The notes: a model not told the origin generated them from the letters alone. A stretch of DNA of 64,000 nucleotides from Chrysoperla carnea (GCF_905475395.1 NC_058340.1:55034181-55098180); one strand, 5' to 3'. Counted from the stretch's first letter, positions 1 through 12,794 are shown. Made by a program: numbers and translations.

Positions 1-2909
1 ATTAATGGGGATGCACTATCTTTTCGTTTTTTATGACATATTTTCAATAACAATGTTTCTACTTGAGCATATTGTACAGAGTTATCGATTGTTTTATCAT
101 AAAATCCTATAAATATTAATTCCATTTGACCGCCATTCGGTATTGGCTTATTTATTTTTTGAGCAGTGATTTTTTCTAATAAACCATCTATTCGAAATGT
201 TTTACGAGCCGCATTTGTACGTGACATTCGATGTTTCATATAACTAAGATTACGATTTAAAAATATTGGCTGAAATTATAAATAATATTCCAATTTATTC
301 ATTTTTGTTTCATAATAATTAATTTGAAGTTAATATTCCGATTGAATTTGAAATTATATTTTTGTGTAACGAAAATCTATACAATCAGACTTTGATAAGA
401 CACAAATATTTTTTTTCAACCAGAGCGAAAAACTTTTCCCTTAGATTTCCCTAGGATAATATGTTAAAATTAGCTACACACACTAGTAAAAAGACTTCAC
501 TTAAATTTTTTTTTTAATTTTCTCCCGTGGGGAGAGAGAGGTAATTTGACATAGTTCTGTCCCTATTCAATGGGCAAAAACCAGGGTTTGTAGCAATAAT
601 TGTATACAATCCGTTCAGTAAATCATTTCGCATAGTACATCAATGAGTGTGAGAGAATACGTATGTACATATAATTAAGCAATGTGTGTAAGAAAGATAC
701 TATGTATTATATGTTTGTTATTAATTATTATTATATGCAACACAAAATGCCTACTCTTCAATGACGATACAGCTTGAAATCCAATAGCGTATGTGTGTAT
801 GAAATAATGTTTGTGAAATGCTTTAGAAAACTATATAATATCTTTCGTATACACATTGTCTAATGTATCTGTGCATATGTATACTCAATGTCCAAAAAAA
901 TGCTCGTTTTAAAACATTCTAAGTGTTACTATTATAACATATGATGAGTACGCTTAGAATGTTTTAACTGTGGCATTTTTTTTGACAGTGAGATACCATG
1001 GATATAGGAATATTTTAAAAGGGATGGAGTATAACCGAGTGGAGTGAGCCTCACTTAGGGGGAAGAGGCAGGGTATCATTGTGCCTACTTTCTATTGGCT
1101 GTTAACTAGGCACATGCTGAAAGTATGCTCAAAACCTTCTTTAAGTGTTTTTGATTCGTTTGTAAGCATGGAAACATGTTTGACATATGGTTGACGAGTG
1201 TGGACAACATAAATAAATAATCTTATATTCAAAAGAAAAGTAAAATTTGTAAAGAAAAATAAATATGTGAAGTATTTATGATTGTTTTAAAACAATTTTT
1301 CTACGATATAAGTAACCAAAACGCAAAAATATTCTATTCAATTTAGTGAATATTAAATCTTCAATTCTAGTGTTACAACTATTATAAGTTAACTAATGAA
1401 ATTCAAAAGAAGGATTAAGAATGTCTCGAAAATACGTCGATTAATTTTTAATACTAAATTTCAACGTATTATAGAATTTTTTAAATATGAAATTGATGTT
1501 AAAATATATTATTTAGGTGATTAGTCGGTCATAGGAATATTAAAGGTATATTCCTTCATCCAAGGGTAGTTAGTTAAAAATATTATATTTGTAATTAATT
1601 TCTAAATAGTATTAAAAAAAATTCTTTAAGGTAAAAGATTTTACTTTAAATAGAAAGATTTTTTGCTCGGACCAATCTACAACACACGCAGAATTCGCTA
1701 CCCATTTAAATTTTCCCGCAATTGAGAGTGCGAACAGCCACAGCCAATCAAAAGCCGACATATTGCTTGAGGCAATCTAAAACCATGAAAATAGAAATAT
1801 TAAAATCTAAAATACACGAAATATTATCATTCTATTTGAATTTACCGCAAATGAGAGCCACAGCCAATCAAAAGTAGGCACATTCCTTCCCCCCTGAGTG
1901 GTACACCCCTCCCTCGTCGAAAGTAGGACTTTATACTACATCCCTACTATAATTACTAGATCCGTGATCGCCTATATGTTACTAAAAATAAAATCTTGAG
2001 ACACTCGAATTTAAACTTTTAGTAACAGTTGGTATTCCATAATTATTTAACTTTTACTCGCCGTACGGTTATTACCCGAATATCGTTTGGAGTTTGATTT
2101 ATAATTATCTTAAAATGATTTTTCCTCAACTTTACATCTCTAACAGTAATGCTCATTTTAGAAAAAAATAAGACTTTTATTGGAAATTTAATGCTCTCCA
2201 AATTTTAACATGGTGTTTTTGAAACTGGGTTAATCGTTTAGAAGAATGATATATTGGTGAAAAACCAATAATAATAGAGATCCACCTTGCTTTTGCCTTT
2301 TTAATGCCTTACATATCTTCTAAATACAAAAGTTTTAAGAATAAATATCATATTCTTAGCGTCAAAAATTTTATTTCTTTTTCAATCGAAAAATTACCTT
2401 CTTGGACAAAAAGCATTATTTACTTACCGATAACATATTTCGTGTCCGTAAAAATCGATATATTTGTGTTGGCTCTAAAAAAATTAAGCAATGTTATTTT
2501 TAATTCCATAATATTAGTCCTAGGATGGACAAATAGACAAATAAAATGATTTTTATGCAAAATTTTGAGAAAATAATCTATGTTTATATTTGGGGAATTT
2601 TTTCAAAATCTAAACAATAAAATATAATTCGCTAATTTAACATAAAGAAAATCATTTTTCATTATAATTTGCATAATATGAAATAATAAAATCAAAGTTT
2701 TTTTTATAAATTTCATAAAACTGTAAGCATAATACAGATAAGGGTCTTTGACTGGAAAAAGGTAAGCGGACATTTATTACAGAAGCCAAAACATAACCAA
2801 GATACTTACTTTCAAATGCTTGTAAAAATAATTCATGATCCGCTTGTATATGGTCCATTTTTGGTGTTTTAGCACTTTCGGCATCTTTGTCCCTTTTCTT
2901 CGGTGGCAT
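1..2909 (-). CDS. Su(z)12: Polycomb protein Su(z)12, first three coding exons (partial, runs off left edge)
   Basis: This is the core PRC2 subunit that supports histone H3K27 methylation in the nucleus. Exons: 2909-2810 (33 codons plus 1 nt), 2474-2428 (47 nt) and 269 to beyond 1. All junctions are GT-AG (GTAAGT donors at 2809 and 2427; TTTTAG and TTTCAG acceptors) and the frame is continuous. Exon 1 starts MPPKKRDKD and contains KMDHIQADHELFLQAFE. Exon 2 gives KPTQIYRFLRTRNMLS and exon 3 opens PIFLNRNLSYMKHRMSRTN, later reaching LLLKICHKKRKD. These blocks match the conserved N-terminus of SUZ12 in order. The N-terminus is much shorter than the Gly/Ser-rich one of vertebrates. The zinc finger and VEFS box lie outside the window. 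Introns are 335 bp and 2158 bp; the larger one holds two inverted-repeat elements. Confidence 0.95.
886..990. repeat. Small hairpin MITE in Su(z)12 intron 2
   Basis: About 105 bp with ~40-bp imperfect inverted repeats. The left arm runs CAATGTCCAAAAAAATGC onward and the right arm ends GCATTTTTTTTGACAGTG; both arms contain TTAAAACATTCTAAG. No coding capacity. Confidence 0.7.
1021..1946. repeat. Inverted-repeat element in Su(z)12 intron 2
   Basis: The ends read GGGATGGAGTATAA on the left and TTATACTACATCCC on the right, with further arm matches such as TGTGCCTACTTT.ATTGGCTGT. Arms are ~85 bp and diverged. The motif GCCACAGCCAATCAAAAG occurs twice in the right half (about 1737 and 1857). The core is AT-rich with no ORF. 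It looks like a non-autonomous DNA transposon; the superfamily is not determined. Confidence 0.6.
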
Positions 2910-3280
2910 TATTTATTAGTTTAAAATAAATTTTTCTAGGACTCAGATCCCGCGAAACTCTGCGGCTATCAGAATTGACTATTACCAACACTCAATAAAA
3001 AAAAAATTATTTATTAATTTTTTTTTAAATTTTTAATATTTTATTTTGTTTATTAATTATTTTTTAACAACATAAACTAGTGATTAAATCAAATGTTTGT
3101 AAATAAAAACAATTAGTTTAATTAATAAAATAATGAAATTAATTTTTCAAACATTTTTCGGTTAAAAAAGTTCAATAGAGTTCAATAATATTTTCTATAG
3201 ACTTAAATAAATCGAACAGCTGATCACAAACAAAACCATAACCAAATTCGTGACAGCTGGATTTTTTGGAAACATCCACT
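2910..3280. promoter_or_regulatory. Shared head-to-head promoter, Su(z)12 / UBFD1
   Basis: Only 371 bp separate the start codons of Su(z)12 (minus, 2909) and UBFD1 (plus, 3281). Both 5' UTRs and both core promoters must lie here unless a distal first exon exists. The part next to Su(z)12 is locally GC-richer (2941-2970). The middle is a T/A-rich stretch with no clear TATA box. A CAGCTG E-box-like motif occurs near 3219 and 3255. Confidence 0.6.
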
Positions 3281-6200
3281 ATGGAATATGTTGGTAAGTT
3301 TAACTTCAAATAATAAATATTTTCTAATTTTTTAAAAGTATTCGTAGTTTATTTCCATACAGTTAATTTATTTTTTTTTAAATTACCTTAAATCTTTTCG
3401 AATCATTGATGCAAGTCATGAAGATGACTTTTTGATAATTTTGAAATTTTCAATTATTAACAGTTAAAAAAATTTATAAAACCTGTATGATTTATCATTA
3501 AAATTTTAATAGTTTATCTTAATTGTAATTGTTTTAATTATATCTAAACACTTTTAATTATAAAAAAGTTGTTTACAAAACTTTTAATGACAAAACACAA
3601 AGAACTTTCTGTTATTATAACCTTTTTCCGGATCTTGATGAAATATAATAAGATGGTGAATATTTTAATTGTTAACGGCTAAATATATATGACTGATAAT
3701 TAATTGAAGGAATATGCTATTTAAACGACGCTAAAAATTAAGCTATTCAAGATATTCCATATAAAAATTAAAAAAAAATTTAATCATGAGTTTAATAAAA
3801 ATAAACTGGGGAAAGTGAAATTTATAAGCCCTAAACGTTAAATCAGTATGCATTATTATTCCCATGCAACTGAATTGAAAGGCAAAAACTAGGTTTTATA
3901 TTTATCGTGTGACATATCAGTTATATTTTTTCGAGAAATTAACTTTTGCACACTTTACAAAATAAATGCGGTATGTAAACAATTTATTGAGATATAAAAC
4001 TTGTAAACACGAAGTCTATTGCTGGCTTATCTCTTCGTAATTACTAAAAAAATTGTTTGAAGTTTAACCTTCTCCAACTTCAAAGACTTTCGAGAAGTTT
4101 CCTACTCGATCAAAATAAACTATTTTCGATAAGTTCTATTAGTGTCTCCTTCGATTTTTTTTTTTATTCAATTAAGAAGACTCGCTTTGCACCCTGACCT
4201 ATGTAACGGCCTTCAGCCTTGGCTTGCATCAAATGCAAAAAGCCGGTTCTCTCTAGCATGTATAGAAGAAAAAGGGTAGTTTTGGCGACGTTTTTCCCAT
4301 TTTTGGAGGTTTGCTATGTAAAGAATAAAATTTTTCGAAATATTTTGTTAATTTGACATTATTTCGTGTCGATTGGTGAAAATCTCATCTCTCTAGCATG
4401 TATAGAACTTAAAAAAAGTAATTTTGATGAAGATCCCATCTTTCTAGTTTGTATAGAACAGAAAAACGTAATTTTGGGGGATGTTGAAAACGTTGAAGTT
4501 TTCCGTTTTTCCCGTATGTATCCACGCCTTACTAGCATGTCTAAAAGTGCCTTAGAATTTGTATATGTCAGTTAGTTAATGTATCAGCTTCACTTGAGGT
4601 TATACTTTATTAAAGATAATTAAATAGAAAATTTCTTTTGTCCGATATTTCGCTAAACATGGTGCCCATCGTTCAGCACCATGAAAAATGCAATTTTTCG
4701 CGGCTGGGCATATCAAAATCACATACGAGGTTTCATCCTGTTTGTAATCGTTTATGAAAAAGTACCTGTACGAGTGACTTAATCTTTTTAGTGAGCTTAT
4801 CTGCTCCTAATATGTTTGGAATGTTCATTTGGTATCAAAAATGACACATCATGAGTTTTAATAAAAATCACGGGCATAATACTGTTAGGATCGAGTAATT
4901 TTATCTTTGTAATCGAACATCAGATTGGACCTACTTCTTCGGATTGCTTTAATAGTCAATTTAGATCTTAAAAGATAAGAGATAGAATTCATTAAAAAAA
5001 GAAAATTTTAGTTTCAAGATCATTTGACCTTGATCTTCAAATGATTTTGAAAATTTATCTGGACTTAAAAGTTATTAACACAGACGAATGACCATTATTG
5101 CCTTGATAAATTTTTCTAAAGCTTGCGTATTTTCTTTCAATAAAATGCAATAATGGCATATTTTTAAGTGCCATTTTCTCCGAAAGCTAACGATTTTTGA
5201 TAAAATGTTTTAAATCAAAAATGTTAGTTTTTTTTAAATGAGAATCAACTTTATATTTTAAATTAAAGAGAGAATTGAAAAAATTTCAATTTTTTTATAT
5301 TTTAAAGTGTTTACCTTTTTGGATTTAAATTGACTATTAAAGCAATCTAAGAGAACTAGATCCAATCTAATATCAGAGCATGATGTCCCCCATCAAACCC
5401 TGCAATTTTTTAAGTTATTTTTTCATTGGCTAACTACAAAACGAGCTATTATGAGTCATAATAGATTTAAATGGTTCACTCTATATACTGGTTGTTTAAA
5501 TTTGAATCCTCTTTTTATCTTTGGTTTAATCGAGTATTATACTAATATTTTAATAACTAAAAACAAAAACGAAAATACCAACTAACAGAGTCAACTGTTT
5601 AAATGACCTGCACAAGTTGCGGTATTACTAATATGTAATAATACTAATTGTAAGTTCAATATATTATGATTTATAGAAACGGAGCAAGGAGCTGGTGAAA
5701 ATGCTCCATGTACAGTAAATAATGATACAGAAGTGGAAAATAAAGATGTAGTTAAAAGTGATACATTAAAATCGAAAGAAGATTCACAGAACACACCAAC
5801 AACATCAGAAGAAGTGACCAGTGCCGGAGGTGTTGATTGTAAGGTTGATGTAACAGAGAATGATGTTACAAGTACTGTATCAACCGATGACAAATTAGTT
5901 AGTAATGTTGCTGCCACTGAAAATGAAGAGACAAAAGTTAAAGAAACTGTTACATTTAAAGTTGTATGTAATAAAACGAAGCATGATGTAACAAGTGAAT
6001 TAGATAATACAGTAGAACAACTTAAAACACAATTAGAAACTATAATTGGTAAGTTTCTTAAATTATATAATAAATAATTGAAAAAAATACACACATCCCT
6101 GGAATCGAACCCGGATCTTTTTGATTCACATTAAGCGTCTTTCCCATTCGACCAGATATGCTGAAATCGAATGTGCAATTTTTTCGATAAACGTTAACAA

Positions 6201-8441
6201 TATTTTGAAGATTATTGCTTAATCAATTTTACTTCTTTAAAAATTTCAATGATCACACAATAATTCATTATTACACTCACCGAGAAAATTAAACTTCCAA
6301 ATACCTATTGGCCCAACGAAAAATAATGCCACTTTTTCGATTTTTAAAAATCGAATAACTCGAAACGTGTCATTATTTTCATTGAACCAATGGTAAATTT
6401 TATTTAGAATTACATAGACCACATAGAATTAAATTTTCAGGCTACTTGACAGTATTTTTTTTTATTTTGCTGGGTCTTTTGTCAATGGACATTAAACATG
6501 TATCAATAATGATTTTTAAATTTATTCTAGGTATACCTAAAGCACTTCAAAAAGTGATGTTTAAGGGCTTAGCTCGAGATGAACAAACTTTAAGAGCAAT
6601 TGGTATTACACAAGGTGCTAAAGTTATGATTGTTGGTTCGAAATTACATGATGTGTTAGCCGTTTCCGGTGTTTCAAAAGAGGTAAATAATCTAAAAAAA
6701 AGTAATAAATAGGGACGCAAATATTTTTTATAATATCGGTATATCGATTTTATAATTCGACATTACCGATTAATCGATTAAAATATATCCATATTTTCGC
6801 AGGAAATGGTAAAAAAATTTAGAAATACTAACTAAATTCTAAGGCCGACAGTTAACCATTGCAATCATAAATGGCTAACACCGAATACGATAAGTGTGTT
6901 CAAAATAGCGGGGTAAAAAATTATAGATAAGCAAACGAAATTAATGGGCGAGCGACCAATTAAACAAATTTCTTGCCTGGTATATTGAACATTTCCAATT
7001 TTGATCAGCAGGGACTTCCCGTGACGATAACGCAACGCCAGCAAATGTTGCTAGATAAATAAAAATAATTTAGAGAATACGGGTTTATGTACATGTTTTA
7101 TTGAACGTCTTGGGCTCATATTTACATAAAAAATTTGCATTGCATTAATTTTCAGTTATTATAGGAAAAAATTAATTTTTCCAACTCATAGAAAGTAAAC
7201 CGCTAGTCATCTTCTTTAGCATTTTAAAATTTTAACCCTAATGGATTGATAAAGTTAATGTTTACTTTACAATTAATTTTATAGAAGTTTATTAAAACTT
7301 TGTGATTTTAAAATAACTTATAATTATAAAAGAGTTTTTCTATCTTTAAGTCTGCAGCTCAAGAGGAGAAAGCAGCAGCTTCCACTAAAGAGCCACTATG
7401 TAGACAAAAAATACATCGAAAAGTTTTAGATAAAGGAGTTCCAGATGATGCCATGCCTGGATTATTAGAGAGTAAAGTATGTGTTTAAAATACAATCATA
7501 GTAAACGTTATGAACTAATTGTTTTTTGTTTTTCTTATAGGAACCGTTACCGACAAGGCCGTTATCTGGTATGTTAAATAAACATGGTGGAAAAGTTAGG
7601 CTAACATTTAAACTAGAACAGGATCAAGTATGGTTAGGAACTAGAGAACGTACTGAAAAATTAGGAATGAGTTCTATAAAAAGTGTGATATCTGAACCAA
7701 TTGAAGGGTTCGAACATTACCATATTGTGGTTAGTATTTCTCTTTATAAAAATTAAAATTTATAATATTCAGATTTTTTTGGCTCTACTGCACACGTGAT
7801 GTCAATCCGACAAGCAATGACAATAAAACAGTGTCAACTTTTGTATTAATATATCACTATTATCAACTTTAAATGACGTCAAACCAAACCTTCGTGTAAC
7901 ATCGTGTGTTTCCGGATCGTTTTCGCCAATTTGAATTTTATTGATTTTCATTGTCTGTTTTCTCGGTCATATGGCTTCAAAAAAATCGGGGAAAAAATTA
8001 GCCCATTTATCAAGACATTTACTTTCATTTAAAAAAAGAAAAAAAAATGTGAAAAAGGTCTATTGTTCAAAAACCGAACGAATTTGGCAGAAACTAAGAA
8101 AATACTATTAGCTATGACCAAAAGATTACTGTAAAATAATCATGCAAATCAGATTCAATTTCAAAATCAATACAATCTGTATCCCTTTAAAGCGAAAACT
8201 TACCCAGAGGTTGTTTTCGAAAACTATTGACGATCATAGGTTAAAATGAGACAAATTCTTATTATACGATAATTCTTTACTTAGAAGTTATATAATTTTA
8301 ATATCTAACAAGTTTTAAATTTATCTTTAGGGTCTTCAATTAGGTCCAACAGAAGCATCTAGATATTGGATATATTGGGTTCCAGCACAATATGTAGATG
8401 CGATCAAAGATGCAATTTTAGGAAAATGGCAGTATTTTTGA
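3281..8441 (+). CDS. UBFD1: Ubiquitin domain-containing protein UBFD1
   Basis: Six exons: 3281-3293, 5677-6048, 6531-6682, 7351-7476, 7541-7729 and 8331-8441. They give 320 aa with continuous phase (1,1,0,0,0). The acidic, low-complexity N-terminus (about residues 5-95) precedes a ubiquitin-like fold (about 96-170, TFKVVCNKTKHDVTSELD through GAKVMIVGSKLHDVLAV). The C-terminal half is the UBFD1-specific block: PLCRQKIHRKVLDKG, GGKVRLTFKLEQDQVWLGT, SEPIEGFEHYH, and the exact family terminus YVDAIKDAILGKWQYF. The family is ubiquitous in animals and linked to ubiquitin signalling, but its biochemistry is poorly defined. The first exon encodes only MEYV plus one base, and the 2383-bp first intron contains MITE sequence. 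The start was chosen because the short ATG exon with a perfect GTAAGT donor joins exon 2 in frame. AATAAA at 8722 is a plausible poly(A) signal. Confidence 0.96.
4240..4495 (+). repeat. Diverged short tandem repeat in UBFD1 intron 1
   Basis: The motif CTCTCTAGCATGTATAGAA recurs near 4250, 4389 and (as TCTTTCTAGTTTGTATAGAA) 4440. Each copy is followed by a similar A-rich stretch and a G/T-rich stretch. The last two are ~51 bp apart. The open frame across them is not credible as a gene. Confidence 0.5.
4900..5488. repeat. TACAGGGTG-family MITE, degraded copy
   Basis: Arm sequences match the copies at 9810 and 42199: ACATCAGATTGGACCTA on the left; CCAATCTAATATCAGAGCATGATG and CAAAACGAGCTATTATGA on the right. 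The left terminus is lost; the right end reads TTTAAATGGTTCACTCTATA. It lies in UBFD1 intron 1. Confidence 0.7.
6091..6161 (-). pseudogene. tRNA-like relic in UBFD1 intron 2
   Basis: Read on the minus strand this is a 71-nt tRNA-sized segment. The seven acceptor positions (GCATATC / GATGTGT) can all pair, counting two G-U pairs. An A-box-like TGGTCGAATGG and a B-box GGTTCGATTCC are present. The T-stem has one mismatch, and the anticodon stem pairs badly. A decayed tRNA gene or tRNA-derived SINE head is more likely than a working tRNA. Confidence 0.5.
6298..6402. repeat. Small hairpin element in UBFD1 intron 2
   Basis: Imperfect inverted repeat of ~105 bp. The left arm has TACCTATTGGCCCAACGAAA and the right arm ends in TTTCATTGAACCAATGGTA. 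An inner palindrome, TCGATTTTTAAAAATCGA, lies near the centre. Confidence 0.5.
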
Positions 8442-8721
8442 AATGTTTTTCTGTAAAGAAACAAAGAAGCAACAAAATAATCTTCCTTTTATTATTTGTC
8501 AATACAAAAAGAAATCGACAGAACTATATTTGTTGTATTTACTCAAATTTTTTGTTAAATGTTTAGGTTTTCATTTGATTTTTTATTCTCGTATATGTAT
8601 TTCAATTGTTTTTTAAATTTTGTATATTTGATAATTGCTTTATTTCTAATTATAAAAAAAAAGATCGATTACATTAAGCTCTAACATCAATTTCATATGC
8701 TAAATAATTGTATGAAGTGCC

Positions 8722-8727
8722 AATAAA
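8722..8727 (+). terminator. Probable UBFD1 poly(A) signal
   Basis: AATAAA lies 281 nt after the UBFD1 stop codon, with AT-rich sequence around it. It is the first canonical hexamer after the coding region. Confidence 0.5.
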
Positions 8728-8802
8728 AATTAAATTATTTATAAATTCCAAATTTATTAAGACATATAAAATTAATTTACCAGATTATCTAATGGTTTAT
8801 AG

Positions 8803-9262
8803 ACCGTGGGCAGAATGGGTCCTTTGTAAAATGATTAATACATACTTCAAATTTCGTGAGTGGCTTCCTTTTGGCTAGTCTATCAAACTTCTCTCTACGA
8901 CTTTTTTCGAAAGCGCTGTGTTCTCAAATGAGCACAATAATGTCATATTTAAGCACGTCATATTTAACAATTCAGTAAAAATGAATTATGTTTGTATTGA
9001 AAGGCAAAAATATTTAGGTACGGCATGTTCGAGGTCGTAGACAAGCTCATGGGTTCAGTTCATGGTCATAGCGTCCGACAAATTCCTTGCTGCGTTTTTT
9101 CAGACCGATAGCTTAAATATGATGTCATAGTGCTCATTTAGAGCGCAGTGTTTTCGAAAATAGTCGTAAAGAGAAGTTTGGTAGACTTGCCAAAAGGAAG
9201 CAACTCACGAAATTTAAAGTATGTATTAATCATTTTACAAAGCAACCTTTCTGTCCCACGGT
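8803..9262. repeat. Long-armed MITE (ACCGTGGG ends)
   Basis: The termini are ACCGTGGGCAGAA and TTCTGTCCCACGGT. Arms of ~165 bp remain ~85-90% alike (for example TTGTAAAATGATTAATACAT and its complement). The centre contains no ORF. Confidence 0.8.
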
Positions 9263-9809
9263 ACTGGATAATTTTAAACTTTTAGAATTAATAGCTATTG
9301 ACAATCCAAATTATTAATCTTTGTTTTGTATTACTGTGATTTGTAAACACTTTCTCATAACTCCTCGAATTGTAAGTCATCTTACACTGTTCTTCCTCAC
9401 TAGAAAATGCTAAACTAATAGTGAAAAGTGTTTAAAGCTATCTAGTACGTTTGCCAAGCTACGTTAGAATTATCTAAGAAAACGTTTTGCGTATGGAAGT
9501 CTTATAAAATTTTGAATGTATAAAATTTACAATCAGAAATCCAGAATACAATCTAAAAGCGTTTTCTGATGTTTTAAGATTTATCAATATTAGCGCAGCA
9601 ATCGTAGAGTGCATTTATTTTGAAATAAAAACGCCTCTCCTCTTTTAATTTTAAATATGTTTGAGGTTCAGGGTGATTTCCAAATAAATTAACTCTAAAT
9701 CAGTTTATGTACGGCTGCTTCTTACCTTCATTACAAGTTAGCATATTTATTCAACTTGTTTAATAATTTTTTGCATTACTAACAAACTTATCGCAAACCT
9801 AACAGAGTA

Positions 9810-10277
9810 TACAGGGTGGATCATTTTAAATTAATAGCTCGTTTTGTAGATAACCAATCAAAAAATAACATAATAGAGTTTGATGGGATACATCATGTTC
9901 TAACATCAGATTGGAAATAGATCTTCAGGTTGCTTTAGTAGACAAATAGACATTCTAAACGGTAATAGATAGAATAACACTTAGATATTAGAAAGTTGAT
10001 CCTCATTAAAAAAAAACTAACAAATTTTGTTTGAAACATTTTTTGAAAATCGTTAGCTTTCGGAGTATGAGGATCAACTTTCTAATTTAAAGTGTTAATC
10101 TATCTTTTACCGTTTAGGATCTAAATTGGCTATTAAAGAAACCAGAAGAACTAGGTCAATCTGATGTTAGAACATGATTTCTACCATCAAACTCAGCAAC
10201 TTTTGTTTAAGTTATTTTTTGATTGGTTAACTACAAAACGAGCTATTAGCGATTATAGATTAAAATGACCCACTGTA
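9810..10277. repeat. TACAGGGTG-family MITE, complete copy
   Basis: The left end is TACAGGGTGGATCATTTTAA and the right end is TTAAAATGACCCACTGTA. Nearly the whole 468 bp folds back, including TAGCTCGTTTTGTAG and its complement. Terminal TA is consistent with TA target-site duplication (Tc1/mariner-like). Related copies lie at 4900 and 42199. Confidence 0.8.
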
Positions 10278-11759
10278 TGCCTTTTAGTACAATCGTCACG
10301 GGAAATTAACATATAAGGCGACGAGCGATACGCAATATCCAATAGAACTGTCTACAATAGACCTATATGAAATTATGATTGAATAAAAAAATTTCCGATA
10401 AATTTCATATACTTCAGTTGCTAATCGCGTGTCGATCGTTGCCCATCACTTTGTGTGTGAATTCACCAATATGTTGAATTCACATCGGAGCGACAGAAAT
10501 AAACGATAGAATGGTTCAATGAAGTATATGACGTTAAAATAATGATTGTAAAATCTATGTCCCGATCTGTCGCCTATACTCCATCCCATTGAAATAAATT
10601 TTGTTTTAAATCTTTTTCAATGTAAACAAGTAATGCAATATGAATTTGAGATTCAAAGTTAAATTCTTTAATAGTTAAAAATGCGCTCTGCCAACTTTTC
10701 GCAGATTGACGCACTATCATGAAATGAAAAGGCTGCATTTTACCATGGGCTTAGACGTTCGAATATCAAGTTAAAAAGAAAAGTTTTTTTATTCAATTCA
10801 GTCACTTAAAGTTTGAGTAAATTCAATTCTTGTTTCTTTTTATCAAAACAAAATTTTTGTTTGAAATTTCTAGTGTTAATTTTTTTAATGGAAAATAATT
10901 TGTTTCTAAATTTTGTTCTAACCAATGATTGTATTGTTTTGAGAGATATTCTTCTGTTTAATAATTTTAAAAAAATACAGTTCTTTTGTTTTGTGTGTGA
11001 TGTTTTTAGATTTATAAAAATATAATTATAATATAATTAAATAGTTATATAAATGAAATTTAATATTACGTAATTGATATAATAATATAAAATTCGATAT
11101 TAAATTAATGTAATTTTTACACTGAACGAAAGCACAGTACATTTATTTAAAAGAAATATAATTTGCATTTATATTTATTGTAAATGCTTTTGCGCAATGT
11201 TTTTGAGTGTTTTCATAAAAATAAAATACTTTAATATATAAAATTAAAAGTAGAAATTTTTTTATTATACCCCAAATTTCAATTTGAAATTCACTTTCGT
11301 AATAAGCAAACCCATCAAATTTTCATATTTTCTGCAGTATTTCAAAATGGAAATGAGTAATGGTATAAACATTTCGCGTACTCATGGTTTTATGAAATAA
11401 GTTACATGATGCACTGGCTAATTAAAATTAAAAACTGTTAAATCATTGCTTATATTTGGCTGCGTAATATGATCAATAAAGTTTTCTGAAGCTAGGAGGA
11501 AATTGGACCAACTGCTTGAGATGTTGCTGGAATTGCGGCGGAGACTTCAAGAACAATCCCTAATAGGAAATTAAAAATTTTTTTTTTGTTATCAATAAAT
11601 AAAAATCGTTATATATTTAAAATTTTGTTATATTTTTAAATTTTCTATCCTATTTTTTCTTTCAGAGCAAAATTATCCATTAATTAATTATTTAGTAAAA
11701 GTAAGTATTAAGTTAATTGTATTCTTGAAAATAAGACGGGTATTAATACGAATAACAGA

Positions 11760-11831
11760 GCCCTAATGGTATAATGGTTAGCGTATCTGACTTCGAATAA
11801 ATAGTCCCTTGGTTCGAAACTAGGTGAGGAC
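11760..11831 (+). pseudogene. tRNA-Arg(TCG)-like relic
   Basis: A 72-nt segment with an A-box-like TGGTATAATGG, an anticodon loop CTTCGAA (anticodon TCG) and a B-box-like GGTTCGAAAC. Five of seven acceptor pairs and the T-stem can form. The D-stem and the 3' side of the anticodon stem are degraded, so this looks like a tRNA pseudogene or a tRNA-derived SINE head. Confidence 0.55.
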
Positions 11832-11964
11832 ATATATTAAAAAAAAGTTCATTAAATCTTTTAAGCAAAATCTGATTTTTATTTTCATTTTTTTTCAAAT
11901 TTCCACCACAGCATGTTTGCCTAGTAAATGATGAAAAAATTAGTTTTTTTTCGTTCAAAAACCT

Positions 11965-12236
11965 CAATTTTTTTCACATTTCTACTAGGAGAACATCAAG
12001 GACGGACGGAATAAGTAGTACCTGATAGCAAGGTAATTGTTGTCACCTCGTAAGTCAGAAAGTTAGTGGTCTGCACACCCGTGTTTGGTGAGTGTGACCT
12101 CTAGTGGGCAGACTAATAACTTTCTGCCAAAATAAAATTTTAGACTTTCGGGGTGAAAACACTTACTCACCTTTCTCCTTATCAGGAACTACTAATTCCC
12201 ACTTATGTTCTCCTAGTACAAATGTTGAAAAAATTG
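11965..12236. repeat. TA-flanked MITE with CTAGGAGAACAT inverted repeats
   Basis: CTAGGAGAACAT and ATGTTCTCCTAG are perfect inverted ends, each flanked by TA (11983 and 12217). The symmetry continues about 20 bp outward (CAATTTTTT.CACATTT) and inward (AAGTAGTACCTGATA against TATCAGGAACTACT). Further matches include GTCTGC / GCAGAC and TCAGAAAGTTA / TAACTTTCTG. Confidence 0.75.
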
Positions 12237-12794
12237 AAAATTTTTTCGAAATTATATTATTTATTTTTTGAATATAAAATTAAACTGACCAATTATTTAT
12301 ATTAGCTGACCAATTATCAGCGAATGCTTCCCGATCGCGCATAGGTAGAGTTTTTTCAATCTTTAATAAAAAATTTTCTGATGCTGACCAATTAATGAGA
12401 CCAACTGACCTTTTATGACCAATTTCTGACCTTTCAGATGGTATAATTGGTCAATCGAAATTCCGCACATGAGGTGCTAAGATCGCGGAGCTTTATTTTG
12501 CTTGCTTTTTTGTTGTATGTATGCATGTATGTGTACATACTAAAATTTATTCTTGTTAAATGAAATTTAATAAGATTTTGTAACAGGAGAACATGTTATT
12601 TTACCCAAAAAAAATTAATTATGTTAGTCCCACTTTCCTACTTATGTCATAAATCACTCTTTTGCCAGGGGGTGGGAATTAGAAACACCTAAAATATACC
12701 TTACTCTCTCTTACTTATTAGTCGCTTTTGGTTCTCATAACAATTTTCTAAAAAACAACTTTCTCTCGGCATAATTATATTAAAAAAAATTAAT

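Noticed and set aside
5591-6094. 167-codon minus-strand frame
   Set aside because: It is the antisense shadow of UBFD1 exon 2, which is low-complexity and so leaves the opposite strand open.
11760-11831. Functional tRNA-Arg gene
   Set aside because: The D-stem and anticodon stem pair poorly despite a correct anticodon loop and length, so it is listed as a relic.
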